Below, piece by piece: positions 1 through 11,419 of a DNA stretch of 41,732 nt. A program made the position numbers and the translations under genes. The notes beneath the pieces were generated by a model. The model worked only from the letters and a program-made list of their open reading frames with translations, did not search any database and was not told the DNA's origin. The stretch's first letter is position 1. Each line of letters opens with the position of its first letter. The stretch is from Smittium mucronatum (Eukaryota > Kickxellomycota > Harpellomycetes > Harpellales > Legeriomycetaceae), in assembly GCA_001953115.1 (NCBI GenBank), contig LSSL01000162.1, positions 1 to 41,732 on the forward strand, written 5' to 3'.

Positions 1-29
1 ATTCCGTGATACAAAAAAAAAAAAAAAAA
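1..29 (+). mobile_element. 3' tail of a SINE-like retroposon cut by the window edge
   Basis: The window opens with ATTCCGTGATAC followed by 17 A residues (13-29). The same terminus, ATTCCGCGATAC plus 12 A, closes the complete SINE-like copy at 32634-32837, which has target-site duplications. This is therefore the poly(A) end of another copy whose body lies outside the window. The left target-site duplication cannot be seen, so the right boundary (the sequence after position 29) is inferred. Confidence 0.6.
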
Positions 30-1150
30 GACTAAACACTGGATGATTCAAAAAAAATTATAACTCATCAATAAAATTTAATTTATGTGAAAAAAATATC
101 ATTTTTAAATGATGGAGTTATAGTTAATATAATTGTCGCAGGATTGAAATATTTTTTAAAAAACAAAAAGCCATACTTTTCCCTCGCCTGCTGCAAAAAA
201 ATTTATAACACCTTGGATTTCAATTTTAGAATGAAGGTTATATTTATTAAACATCATTGTGATTTAAATTTTATTTTTTTTGAAAAAAAGATTCAATTTA
301 GTCTGCCCTCAGATATAATATATAAATCCAAAATCCAAAATATTTCATTTTGATTTTGGAGTTAGAGATTTTAAAAAAAATACAAATAGAAATTTTAGAA
401 TCCAAAAGTATAATTAGAGTGTCAATAAACTATAATGAATATCATTATAATCAAGAGATTTATCGAAATAATAATAATAATAATAATAATTCGGCTGAAT
501 AGTATTATTCTTAATCGATTTTATAAATTGCTATGAATTTAAAACCCGGTTATTAAGTCATAAAAACAACACAATTATTCACACCAATAATAACCATTGA
601 TTTTCGGTTTTTTTTCTTCTTAATAAACACTGTGTTTATTTGAAAGGGGGAGACTATAACTATTTCAAAATATTACCTGCTAAATTAACTTCAATTATCT
701 TAAGCAATAACATAGTCTTAATTTTTAAAGATATGGATATCATTTAGCATTAACAATTTTCAAGCTAATCCATTTCTGAATCGATTCCACTAAGGAAAAT
801 GATTTTAATAAAGTTTTAATCTCTATGAAATATTTTTACCGATTATCGACTAGAAAATTTTAATTTTGAAAATAAATTTCCAAATTCCTCCGCTTTTTTT
901 TTTGGAATGAATACATAATACAGTTGAACTTATCAAAATCTATTAAAGTTTGATACCAAACACATTTTTTTTCGATTACAATATGTACGAAAATAGGGCT
1001 TCCAGAATTCTAAAAAACGTTAATATTCCTACCTGTTAGATATTTAGGAGACGCGCTTATATGAGATAATCTAAAATTTGGTCAAATGCTTTCTCTGTTC
1101 CTCATTGATTTGGCCAAGTTAATACGCGCAAATAGTTGGAAAATATACAG
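30..1150. other. AT-rich intergenic sequence without a recognisable gene
   Basis: Open frames here are short, with low-complexity Lys/Asn/Phe/Ile translations such as that at 87-353. The only clear structure is an (AAT)n microsatellite at about 467-490. From about 1000 onward the base composition becomes less extreme, leading into the coding-like minus-strand stretch. Confidence 0.6.
467..490. repeat. (AAT)n microsatellite, about 8 units
   Basis: Perfect trinucleotide AAT/ATA repeat read directly from the sequence. No function is suggested. Confidence 0.9.
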
Positions 1151-1157
1151 ATAAATG

Positions 1158-1490
1158 TTAGTCCCAGAAAAGAGAAACCAACCCATCATCTGAAATACGA
1201 GAAATTTCGATATCCAAATCACGGAGTTCAACCGACCTGACTATTTCAGTATTTACGGTGTAATGTGGGGAAAATTTCATGACGCCCCTACCTGTGGATT
1301 TATTGTGAGCTCATCTAATCTCTGTAATTTGAACTTTGGCCAAGAACTCGGATAACTCTTTTACTTGTTTGTGGGTTATTAGTTTAACTCAAGTTTTCTT
1401 ACAATCACGGTATTTACTCTTACAAGCAAAGCCAATGGGGAGGATGGTCTTATAATCTGCAGAGTATATCCCATCCACACAATTAAGCAT
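1158..1490 (-). pseudogene. Coding-like frame with two in-frame TGA codons, unknown family
   Basis: One minus-strand frame runs 111 codons from an ATG at 1490-1488 to a TAA at 1160-1158, broken only by TGA at 1391-1389 and 1313-1311. At this base composition more stops would be expected by chance. The translation is mixed in composition (Asp, Glu, Arg, Cys, Ser, Val), unlike the Lys/Asn/Phe strings of surrounding frames, and local GC is raised. The last 40 codons, ending SDDGLVSLFWD, look most protein-like. I do not recognise the family. It could be a decayed gene, exons of a split gene divergent from Rei1, or chance. A motif near the start, GIYSAD, recurs in the frame at 1675-1929. Confidence 0.35.
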
Positions 1491-1674
1491 TCTTTAGTAT
1501 AGTTAATTTGAAACTTTATTGAGATGAATGAGATGATTTCAAGTCTTTATATTTTTGATATATTTAGAATAATGAAATCTTACAAAAAAGTTGTATTTAT
1601 TTAAAAATAACAGTTTCTTAGCTAACTATAATGGAGTTTTCTAATTAAGTCTGACAATAAATTTTCCATAGAAA

Positions 1675-1929
1675 CTAAAAAAAAAAAAGTAAATCTAAGA
1701 TTTTTTTTACAAAATATTTGCTGTTCAACCAATGGTCATGTGTTTTTCGAAAAAATTTCTTCAAAGGCGCAGCACTGGCCCAATCGATTACCCACATTCC
1801 ATTCGTCAAACACCTGCAGAATTTTTTTTCTTTTTCAAAGTATGCATCTGCTGAATATATTCCATTGGTTTCTACTCTAATTACGTTACATAAAAAAATA
1901 AATACAGTGCAGGTTTTTCCAAAAACCAC
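1675..1929 (-). pseudogene. Possible coding fragment of 84 codons, unknown family
   Basis: Open minus-strand frame whose middle (from VETNGIYSAD through GMWVIDWASAAPLKKFF to HDHWLN) has four Trp and a balanced composition that is unusual for frames here. It ends in a T-run followed by AG that resembles a 3' splice site, so it may be an exon or a relic. It shares GIYSAD with the frame at 1158-1490, and the underlying DNA is similar (GG-ATAT-TC-GCAGAT), so the two may belong to one decayed locus. No family is recognised, and frames of this length also occur by chance in this window. Confidence 0.25.
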
Positions 1930-2200
1930 AATTCATAATTTTTCTTTGGGATTCCATTGGTTATGAGATTACTAATCCCCTAATAAAAATGGGCTCTACT
2001 GCGCATACGGGGATAATTAGTAATGATAATTCGCAATAATAAAGTCGATATTCGAGTATAAGAAGCAACCAAAGTCTGATTTATTTCAAACAGTTTCATA
2101 ATAAATTTTCTGTTTCAGCAATTCATCATTTTTTAATAACCTTCTTTAAAAGTTTAATATCGATTAATAGAGACTGATATAGAGCAAAAATCGAAGCACA

Positions 2201-3713
2201 ATGGATATGTCAATAGATCCCACATCCATATTCACCTGTTTGGCTTGCCAAGTTGCTTTCCACACTTCAGAACAACAGCGCGGTCATTACCAGACAGACT
2301 GGCATAGATACAACTTAAAAAGAAAGGTTGTCCAGCTCCCCCCTGTTACTGCTGAGGGCTTCGCTCAGAGACTCTTAGCTCAGAAAAATAAAGCAGCCGA
2401 AGATGAGAAATCTAATACAGGAGCAGATTGCAAAGTTTGCAGGTTAGTTTTTAAACTCCGCTTTTCTTTTTACCTGACTTCATATTTGCCCCTCCTCATC
2501 AGTTAACTTTTTTCTTATCTTAAAACACAGGAAATATTATTCATCTAAAAATGCTTTTGATAACCATTTGAAATCAAAGAAACACAAAGAAAATGAACTG
2601 GCATATGTCAAAGATTTGCAAAAGCAAGAAGATAAACTCGCAATTTCCGAGCTTATCAATGATTCTCAAGAGAATGTCGAATTTCCCGTTAGTGAAGATG
2701 AATCTGAATCCGATTCCTTGGCTTCTAAGCCTTCAGCACAAACTCTTCATCGTATCAACAATTTGCCTCTCAATGATGACCTTCTAGCTGAAATTAAAAG
2801 TCATCGTCTAGTAGAAAAGAAATTGAACAAAGAATTGGATGCTGCGACTGATCAAGCCGAGATTTTAAATTTAATTGAGAAAAAAATGAAAATCGCTCGC
2901 AGACTTGATATAGGTGATTGTCTATTCTGTAATGTTAGATCCTCTGATCTTAAAAAGAATATTTCGCATATGGAGGTTGAACACTCCTTCTTTATTCCTG
3001 ACTCTGAATACCTTGTTGATTTAAAGGGTCTCATCGAGTATCTAGGTGAAAAAATTACTGTGGCTAACGTATGTATTTATTGCAATGGACGTGGCAGAGG
3101 TTTAAGAAGTTTAGAAGCAGTCAGAAATCACATGAACGATTTAGGCCACTGCAAAATAGCCTACGACACTGAAATAGATATCCTTGAAATATCCGATTTT
3201 TATGATTTCAGCTCTTCGTATCCCGAGGGAGTTGATTACTCTGATATATCTCAAGGCGTTCTTGACTCACAGACCGATGGTAACTCCAATACTAAACGCG
3301 CTCTCCCGGGTCAAATATATCTTGAAGAAGAAGATGGCGAGTTGATCTTACCCAATGGAAACCGCATTGGCCATCGTTCATTGAAGCATATTTACGATCA
3401 AAACCTAACTGTTACTGAAGAGAAAGAATCCATACAGATACATCGTATGCTCACAAATATTGAGCCAGAGTCTGAAGAAAATGCTGTAATTACTTCTGCT
3501 GCTGATAGATCTAAACTGGCTGTCAAATCTCTTTCTGATGGCAGGTCAGGACCAAGGTCTAAGGCTGTAATCTTGGCTCTCCCTGGCGGTAAACGCATAT
3601 GGAGAGATATGATGAATGTTAAGGATAAGAAAATTCGATCTGATTTCAGTGCCAGAATTGGTATCAAAGCCAATGGTCTCCAAAAATATTTCCGCCAACA
3701 AAACCCTATATAA
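2201..3713 (+). CDS. REI1: Rei1/ZNF622-type cytoplasmic 60S biogenesis factor, two exons
   Basis: Coding sequence is join(2201-2442, 2531-3713), 474 residues, close to human ZNF622 (about 477) and longer than yeast Rei1 (393). The family acts in the cytoplasm on late pre-60S particles; in yeast it works with Jjj1 to release the export factor Arx1-Alb1 and probes the exit tunnel. Seen in the protein: U1-like C2H2 finger 1 (Cys13, Cys16, His29, His35) followed by the family signature DWHRYNLKRKV and VTAEGF; finger 2 (Cys77, Cys80, His93, His99) rebuilt across the intron; an acidic Ser/Glu/Asp stretch around 136-143; finger 3 (Cys211, Cys214, His227, His232) with HSFFIPDSEYLVDLKGL; finger 4 (Cys262, Cys265, His281, His287) with HMNDLGHCK; then DFYDFSSSYP and the conserved LPNGNRIGHRSL block at about 354-365. 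The start is the first ATG just before finger 1 and gives the expected N-terminus. A possible TATAAGA lies at 2057-2063. Composition is less AT-rich than the flanks. Apparently intact. Confidence 0.95.
2443..2530 (+). other. 88-bp GT-AG intron of the Rei1 gene
   Basis: The donor is AG|GTTAGT, and the acceptor is a T-rich tract then ACACAG|G. Splicing splits the Arg81 codon (AG + G, phase 2) directly after the Cys77-x-x-Cys80 pair of finger 2 and restores CKVCRKYYSSKNAF...HLKSKKH, a complete C2H2 finger. Reading through without splicing gives a non-homologous tail and a stop within the intron, so the intron is required. Confidence 0.93.
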
Positions 3714-3925
3714 ATCCATTCTACACACTTTTTACTTTACTCAATCCGTTGTTTTCCCACCTACATATATCTTTCTGTTTTTTTGTACTTGATTGACTTT
3801 TTTAGACTTTATTACGATTTAAAATTCCTTTTTTGATTACATTCGATGCATCCCTTTCCTTCAAGTTTCTGGCTTATTAAATCTTTGTGAATACCACCAT
3901 CAAATAAAGTCCATATTTATTTTGA
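3714..3925 (+). terminator. 3' UTR and poly(A) signal of the Rei1 gene
   Basis: The canonical AATAAA hexamer at 3903-3908 lies about 190 nt after the TAA stop, in T-rich sequence typical of a 3' UTR. It is the first good hexamer downstream. The cleavage site is inferred to lie 10-30 nt further on. Confidence 0.55.
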
Positions 3926-4731
3926 TGTGAGCATTTTACGTTCCTGAGATCTTATTTCTGTTCACTTTTTCAGGCTTCACGATAAAAAAATTCCAACAAC
4001 TTTTCGTTCAATACAAACGCCTCATCTTTAGTCGATTTTTATGATCGGATTAACATTCATTTAATCCAATAGAAAGTTTTAAACCCTGAGAATAAAAACT
4101 AAGCTCGTTTTTGGGACCAGAAAGGATTAAATAGTAAAATAGAAACAAATTCAATGATTAATCAAGTATAATAATTTAAATAAATACGCTTCTTTAATTT
4201 CCTGTAATTTTTTTCTTCATCAGATTAAGGGTTTAAATATTATTTTCCAATAAAATCCGGAAAGCGTATATTTAGTCTAGGAAATTCTACAAATTTCCGA
4301 GTACGACACAGAATTTAATTATTAAAGGTGGTTTTTGCAAGAGATTTTTAAAAAAGATTCACGAAAGAATTATCAAATTTCGGTAGAAGACTTTTTAATT
4401 CAATTTTTTTAAAAGTAAATGATACATATTAATTTCTATACAAAATATCACTATCAAGAAAAATATACAGGTTTCATCTCACTTTTTCTGTTTATAATAT
4501 TAAGGCGGATTATATTTTATGGGATTTTTTTTGAAATCAAACCTACCTAATAAAATTTATTTATATGTATTTAAAAAGACTAAAACTTTTCCTTCATAAT
4601 CTCTGAATAATAAAGGCCGCCAAAATCTCGATTCCTCAATAATTATTTCTTTGCAACCACCAAAAAAAAAATTTAGTATTATTTTACATCACATCACTAA
4701 AACTTTTTTTTTCATCGGCAAAAAGTGGATT
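3926..4731. other. Intergenic AT-rich sequence with one decayed element end
   Basis: No coding frame is supported. GGGACCAGAAAGGATTAAA at about 4116-4134 matches the right terminus of the TTAA-flanked element at 6823-6994 (GGGCCCGGAAAGGATTAA). The preceding GGATTAAC...TTTAATCCAATAG also resembles its interior, so a decayed copy probably ends here. No matching left end was found. Confidence 0.4.
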
Positions 4732-4912
4732 GAATAGTCATTGGATTACGGAGCCGCTATAGCGACAGATGGGAGTGGGATGAAATTTTATTATTTTTTC
4801 CTTTTATTGTATTTTTTATTTTATTGTATTTTTTATTTTATTTTTATTCTAGTATTTAAATATTATAAATAAATTCCCTTTAAAAAAAAAAAAAAAAAGA
4901 ATAGTCATTGGA
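4732..4912 (+). mobile_element. 5'-truncated SINE-like retroposon with 14-bp target-site duplication
   Basis: The direct repeat GAATAGTCATTGGA occurs exactly at 4732-4745 and 4899-4912. Between them lies a body of about 153 bp ending in 17 A (4882-4898). This arrangement is diagnostic of target-primed reverse transcription. The body begins TTACGGAGCCGCTATAGCG, matching from the putative B box of the copy at 32634-32837 (GGTACGCAGCC...) onward, so this copy lacks the tRNA-like head. The middle is a T-rich stretch with short TTTTATTGTA-like repeats. It is non-coding and would need a LINE for movement. Confidence 0.85.
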
Positions 4913-6008
4913 CTTACAGCTTTTATCTCCTTATTTTTTTTTCTTTTAAATCGCATTATTTATTAATATAACTTGATAATTTTGTCAAAAATACATTATT
5001 TCTATGAATTTGTTTATCCAATTTAATACCAAGCCATTTTTTGAGTTATGTAAATGTTATGGAATAGCAAAAATTCAGGAATCCTTTTAATCTGTACGTT
5101 TTTCGCCTATTCTAAAAAAATTGAGTTCTCCAAAATTTAATTAGTTGTCGAAAATTGCTTTCTGAAGTATAAATATATTAATTATATATGTAGAAGAAAT
5201 GGGTCAATTAGTTGGGTTTTTGTCTGAATTTACTAAAAAATAACCCCAAATCTAAAAGGATATTAGATATAAAAATATTATCAAACTCTATTAAAAAATG
5301 AGTGTATGAAGCTGTTTCGTCTTATTCGGATGACTTTAAATTTATCTACAGTGATTTGATAGATAAAAATACCCAAAATTTTGCTATAAAGGTAAAGTAA
5401 TAACTTTAATTTGCATAACATAATTTTTTCAAAAATTAGAGGTGAATATTTTTGAAATGAAATAAAAAAAGTAACTATAATTACCAATGTTTGTTCGCTC
5501 TATTTTTTGGCAATTAAAAACGATGTTTTAGCGATTTGAAATGCTTCTAAAAAGATACTTTGGTGGTGCTAAAGAAATAGAGTAGACACATCGAGATCTT
5601 GGATTAATTTGAAAGTATTTTGTTAATAAAAAGTGTTTAACTATTTAATAAATATATATCCCATTACGTAAGTACTTTTTATTTTTGATTTGGTATGTTA
5701 GTGGTTTTAATTTTAGAAAATTGCTGATAAAAATTTTAATTTTTTCATGGTCTAAATAAATTGTATGATTAAAAAAAATCGCGATAATATTCAAATTTAT
5801 TCCCATCTAAAAAAAAAAAAAAAAGATTTTTCTGTTAAATATATATACCTGGAGATATGCTCAAAAGATTGGAGTGAGGAATTATATGACGGAAAAAAAA
5901 ACAAGTCATTTTGGAACTAAATATTACTGCAAAAATAAATTACAAAATATTTTAATGGGAAAAAATATATCCTTTTACTAATAGTATTAACCTTAAAGTT
6001 CAATGGAA
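4913..6008. other. AT-rich intergenic sequence, nothing recognised
   Basis: Only short low-complexity frames are present, for example on the minus strand at 5281-5487. There are A-runs of 10 or more near 5810-5824. No motif, repeat pair or element end was identified. Confidence 0.5.
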
Positions 6009-6157
6009 TGCTTCGAGCCAATTATAGGCTGTTATGAAGCGGCTAGTGCGACATATGTTAGTAGGTTGAAATTTATTACTTATTTTCTTTTTTTATTGCA
6101 CTTTTTTGATGTTTTTATCTATTATTTAACTAAATTAAATGTTTTTCCTTAAAAAAA
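6009..6157 (+). mobile_element. Diverged copy of the SINE-like retroposon
   Basis: GAAGCGGCTAGTGCGACAT at about 6037-6055 aligns with GGAGCCGCTATAGCGACAG of the TSD-flanked copy at 4746. Both are followed by GTTAGTAGGTTGAAATTTATT-type and GGGAGTGGGATGAAATTTTATT-type sequence and then a T-rich body ending in TTCCTTAAAAAAA. No target-site duplication could be found, and the 5' boundary is uncertain. The upstream GCTTCGAGCC at 6010-6019 resembles a B box. Old copy. Confidence 0.5.
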
Positions 6158-6468
6158 TCGCTGTTGAATGTCACAATGAGAGAAATAATGAAAGGAAAAT
6201 AGATTTAATATTAAAAATATGTATTAACGTCAAAAATTGGCAGAAATTGAAAAAATTTGGGAAAAAATTAAATGTAAATAAATCGGATTTAAGAAAGATT
6301 ATATACTCCATAAGGAACTAAATTTTTCGGAAATGAAAGTCAAACCTTTTTTTAAAAAAACTTATTTTTATATAATCATCTTATTCTAAGAAATGTGTGT
6401 TTTTTTTTACTTCGAAAAAGATTGAATGAATGAATAAATACCAAAATAAAACTAGAAAAAATAGTGTC

Positions 6469-7275
6469 AAAAGTATTTATACACAAAATTAGGAAATTAC
6501 GCACAAAATATGCGGTTATACATAAACTTTCTTTTTTGGCCAATAGAACACCTTAAATACTCCGTATTTACACAAAAAACATAAGAACTCTTTTTTTTTG
6601 ACAGTTTTTTTAATTTAATTATATTTCTGATTCTTTTTGATACCATATTACTTTATCTGTAAAAGTAATAGGCCAACTCAAAATTCAGCACTGTTTCTGG
6701 TGATTTAAAGTTTTATTTAATAGATTCCATAATTTCTATGCGCAAAAAAAATTTTTTGCACCCACATTACTAATTATAGCCATTTAGGATGTATATGGGA
6801 TTATATTTTAGCTACATGCGGTTTAACCCTTTCAGGGCCGACGATACAAAAAATGATATTAACTTTTTGCTCAATGTTTTCATTGGATTAATATCATTTA
6901 TAATCCATTGGATAAATCTAAAATTAAGGCCAATTGAAATGGCTAATTTACAAAAATAGGAGTAAGGCTATAATTTGGGCCCGGAAAGGATTAAACAACC
7001 CTTTATAATTTTCTAATTAGGAAAGAGCGAAAATTTATAGCAAATTTTCTGCATTTAGAGAAACCCCAATTTAATATTTCTGGAATAATTTATCGATATA
7101 GAAATTATTATATTAAATATAACGGTCAAATAATGAGTTCTTATGTTTTGCATATAAATACGGAGTATTTAAGGGGTTCTATTGGCCAAAAAAGAAATTT
7201 TGTTATAACCGCATACTTTGTGTATACTTTCCTAATTTTGTGTAAAAAAACGTAGCTTTATGGATAAATACTTTT
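6469..7275. mobile_element. Foldback DNA element with arms of about 125-140 bp
   Basis: Left arm 6469-6592 and right arm 7135-7275 are inverted copies. Both contain AAAAGTATTTAT, CACAAAATTAGGAAA, TGCGGTTAT, TTTTTTGGCCAATAGAAC, CCTTAAATACTCCGTATTTA and ACATAAGAACTC in matching order, with small indels. The outer end TA-GTGTCAAAAGTATTTATAC has the general look of a Tc1/mariner terminus, but this is only a resemblance. The loop encodes no transposase I can see, so the element is non-autonomous. A TTAA-flanked element (6823-6994) sits inside the loop and is therefore younger. Confidence 0.8.
6823..6994. mobile_element. TTAA-flanked (piggyBac-like) MITE nested in a foldback element
   Basis: Flanked on both sides by TTAA (6823-6826 and 6991-6994), the target-site duplication characteristic of piggyBac. 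Ends are CCCTTTCAGGGCC on the left and GGGCCCGGAAAGGA on the right, imperfect inverted repeats starting with C-C/T-C as in that superfamily. The body is 164 bp, with no coding capacity. Relatives with the same ends occur at 32051-33127, 33140-33414, 35463 and 4116-4134. Confidence 0.7.
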
Positions 7276-7287
7276 AACCATATTAAT

Positions 7288-7318
7288 ATTATTACTATTA
7301 CTATTACTATTACAATAA
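7288..7318. repeat. Imperfect ATT/ACT trinucleotide microsatellite
   Basis: Runs of ATT with interspersed ACT units directly downstream of the foldback element. Seen directly; no function is proposed. Confidence 0.7.
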
Positions 7319-10300
7319 TTAAATTTAATGTGATCATTATTGCTCTGTTGTTATTATTTAAATATCAATAACAAAATGAAATTTTTAGACGGCTGAAATT
7401 TTATATAACCAGCGGTTAATTTCGTTAACATAATGGTGAATCAATTGGATTAATATTATCATGAAAGATTTAGGTGTTTATTTTTATTCTCTCATTTTTT
7501 TGATACCTCCCGCATTCCCATCCTTCTGTAATTTATTTTAATGCGACAAAAACTCTTTTTTGTTATCTTATTAACCATTTTATCTCTAAAAAATGGGTTT
7601 TATAGCTATACTATTCTATTTTCCGTTTATTTTTTGAATACCAATATGCTTGATAAAATAATAGATATCCTGGATTTTTTCACTTAGCCCTTTATATGAC
7701 ATCATCTAATCATCAACAAATTGACTCTTTTCTTAGTGTCATCTTTTTCTGAATATTTTTTTCTTATACTTAGTCTATTGGAACCATGATAAACTTTTAA
7801 TTCTGTGAACATACTTCTGTACCCGGAATCATGCTAAGCTTTATGTAATTTATAAATAGATATATATCAAAAGTAAATATAGATACATTATTATATATTA
7901 TTACATTTTAATCTATGATCGTTTTGTGGCAGTTATGGTCTTTAGTGAAAAAATTGTAAAATAGTATCAATTTGAAATAAATAGAAAAAATTTTGTAACA
8001 AATTCACAGAAAACATCATGAAATACTGCTTAATCACAATATTTTTAATAATCTCAACCTAATTACTCTAACCGATGAGGATAACAGGCTATTAAAATCG
8101 ACCAACTCCATATAAATAATTTTAGATGATAGAAGAATTTTTTTTCAAAAGAAATATATTTTATAATAACATGGCTTAGCATTAAATTAGGGCGAAAAAA
8201 ATAAAAGAAATTTTATAGTTGGATTAGACGAAAAATACACATATTTAATTACAAATTTTACTTGTGTATAAATTAAATGAATGGATATATTTTCAGTTAC
8301 AATGGTAAATTTTATATCAGTTAATAATAAAAAAATCGCTGGAAACCCTCACTATAAAGACAAAAAATAAATAAGCAATTCAGGCTTAAAAAAACTTTCA
8401 TCTGAAAATAAACTGCATAAACAGGTAAAAAGAATTTTTTTTCTATTATCAAAAATCAAAAAAATAGTTCTTACTGTTTTTTAACAAACGTACTACATCC
8501 TTGATACTCGATTATTAGCAGGATATTTATACAAGAATTATAATGTATAGCTAATTATCAGTAATAATTCCATTAAAACGCTACTTCATTCAAATAAAAA
8601 TAAATAAATATTTAAATTCAGTCATTTTCACGATTATTTAATCAAAAATGGGGGGGGAAAGTCTTTTATAAAGTTTATAAAGTTGTTAAAGTCTATAAAC
8701 CTTAAAAAATCGATTTATAATCCAAAAATAACAACAAATTTTTTTTTTATATCCGGTAATTTTTTTTAATTTTACAAATACAGCTACGATAAATATTTTT
8801 CAATAAATTCTATGATATTTTTGTAAATAATAAATAATTGAGATCTTTAAAAATTTTCGATTTTTTGAAATAAAAATTATTAGGCTCGAGTTTTTTTTTC
8901 CTCGGTTACAACTCACACATAAATATATAGGTCAACCTAAATAGCAAGATGTTGAAAAAATTGAATACTACTAAGAAGATTAAGAAATACAAAATTCAAT
9001 AGAGCGTCTATCTATGGTTAAAAAAACTCATAAGTATATCTTAATTTTTTACCATATGATATTATTGAAATTTAAAAGCATATATTTTCTCAAAACAGAA
9101 AATGAGAAAAAATATTTCAAAATTCAGCAGAGTATTTATTTAGGCTAAAAAATTCATGTGTAAATTATTGCATTTATCATAAAGTGGGATATTAGTTTTA
9201 TTTGTTTCGGAAAGAGAATTATTATAAAATCTAATGTAAACGATGCGAGTAAAGCTGAATAAAAATTTTGTGCTAAATATAATTTCCATCGCGCGTTTCA
9301 ATTCAATTATCAAAATATTTATATTTATTATACTACCAATTCTAGGCTCACATAAAAATATAATTGGTACAGTTAGACTTATATCCCAACTTAATATCAT
9401 ATTAATGTGATATGTATAAAAAATTTAATGTTATATAAATACAAATTTAATATTATTTCACTCGAACCACAATATATTACTCATTTTAGATATAAAAAAA
9501 TGATATAAGTTCAATTTTTTTTTGCTTTTACAAAAAAATTATATATTTTTTACTTGATTAAACTCCATATTCTGGAGTTTTATTAAAATAAGCGCTTAGC
9601 AAAATAAATGGATTTATCTTTGTATATTTCTATTTTCCGAATAAAAGTATAGTAATGAATTTAAGGCGATTTTTATCAGTTAATATAACAAAATTATTAA
9701 TCATTGGATAAAATTTTTAAATGATTAGGTGCTAGGATTTTTTTTGTATAAAAATCATTATAATTAAAATTTTGAGTTTTTTCAATAATTAGCTATGTTT
9801 GAAAAAAATAGGATTTTATCAAATTAACACTTTTTTTTTTTGTTAAATAAATAAGATATGATTATTAAAATTTATCATAAATAGCTTATTTTTTCATTTA
9901 AATTACTTTCACTGAGTGATTGGAAATTAAATTTTAAATTTTATACAATGATATTAGTATATCTCCTAGTTTTGTTTTTTTTTTTTTATAAATGGTTGAT
10001 CGCTGGAATTCTGATTCAATATATTATATTTCACTAAGATCATAAACTATTGATTCAAAACGAAAAATAAAATCGATAAAAACCAAAAAATTCCCAGTGT
10101 TTAATTAAAAATTTTAAAGGCTGATTTTCAGAGCTCGTTATATTAAGGACAAAATTAGGACAAAAATAGGAGTATAAATAACTTTAGATATTGAAGAAAA
10201 TATAAGTTTTTTTTACTTATAATGGCTTTAAAGCGATTCTTTAAAAGCATTAAAAATTTTAAATATATAAAACTTATATATTTTTTGAAAGCATAAATCA

Positions 10301-11325
10301 ATACATCAAATAGTGAGAAGTACGAAAAAAAATATGACCAAAGTTTCTATAAATATTTATATCTGTTATATCTATCTTTCTTAAAAATTTATAGTATATA
10401 CTTGGCTACTGAATATTATTAAAACTTGAATGCATAATTGGTCCAAAGGCTAATAAAAATAATAAATTATTTGAAAAAAAGAGAATTTAAATAAATAAAA
10501 AAAAATTATTAATAAAAAATCAAAAAAAAAAGGATCTCTGAGCTCGTTTTTTTTTTTCAATTGCGCAGAGGCCACGTTTTTTATTTATTCATCCATACAA
10601 ATATGTTCAAAATCGGCTTCAGATTTTAGAGCTTCTAAAATTTTGTTTTAAGGAAAACAAAAATTACACTTCATAAAGCCAGATTTTTTCCTTCTTCCGT
10701 ATCAAAGGTTAATAATTGCGATTTAAATTAAATAATAATAATATTAATTTTTTCAATATATTTCTCAGTTTATTGCATTATATAAAAAATTTCTTATATA
10801 AATTCCGGATGAAATTGAACAGACATAAATCAATTTTGGTTTATAATTACAGATATTGGATAAAATAGTACTAAAAGATGTATCCTAGCATAATTGCTGA
10901 AAAAATTTTTTTTTCTAAAACGATCCATATTAATTTTAATAATACTAATAATAATTCTTCTGTAAGGATAATTTGAGAAAATTATTATTCTCGTTTAAAG
11001 AAACTCTTTGGTGTTGTGAGGCTGGATATAAAGATTGTTTTGGATTTTCACCGGGATATACACGACATTTTATATACCTTACCACCTGTAAACTTAAAAT
11101 TCATTCTTTAAGGAGAAACAATTCCTGCATTGACCCCAGCTAAAAAAATTGAGCTCGATAATTTGTAATTTAAAATTTAATAGGTTAATTCGAAGTTTAA
11201 AACTTACAGATTTTTTAAACAGTTTATTTTTTTTAAAAAAAATTATTGTTTTTCTAAAATAATACATGTTATATAATAGCTTGTCGGTATTTTAATTTAA
11301 AATTAATTAAACGGTGGGGGTTTTT

Positions 11326-11419
11326 GGGGGGGGGGAGGCAGAATTAATTATTTACTCTGAATTAACTAAAAGTCTTTGGATATTTCCCCCCTAAAATTTA
11401 CCCGAAATATATCCAAAGA
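11326..11419. repeat. G10 tract and adjacent inverted repeat
   Basis: Ten consecutive G at 11326-11335 in otherwise AT-only DNA. Then TCTTTGGATATTTC at 11373-11386 is inverted at 11404-11419 (GAAATATATCCAAAGA), a stem of about 14 bp with a 2-nt bulge around a C6-containing loop. It may be the remains of a small foldback element. No flanking duplication was seen. Confidence 0.5.

Noticed and set aside
1311..1391. TGA read as an amino acid (alternative genetic code)
   Set aside because: The intact Rei1 gene uses TGG for Trp and contains no in-frame TGA, so the TGAs at 1311 and 1389 are better read as decay.
1389..1490. FYRN-like motif (ILPIGF...KSKYRD) in the broken minus-strand frame
   Set aside because: Only a faint resemblance to G-F-x-S-x-R-x-Y; the rest of the FYR domain is not seen.
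2568..3728. Several alternative frames within the Rei1 exon on both strands
   Set aside because: Shadows of the real reading frame. A start at 2568 would also drop fingers 1 and 2; the codon there is TTG (Leu94) in the spliced gene.
4799..4850. Tandem TTTTATTGTA-like repeats as a CRISPR or satellite array
   Set aside because: Only two or three imperfect units inside a SINE body, with no spacers.
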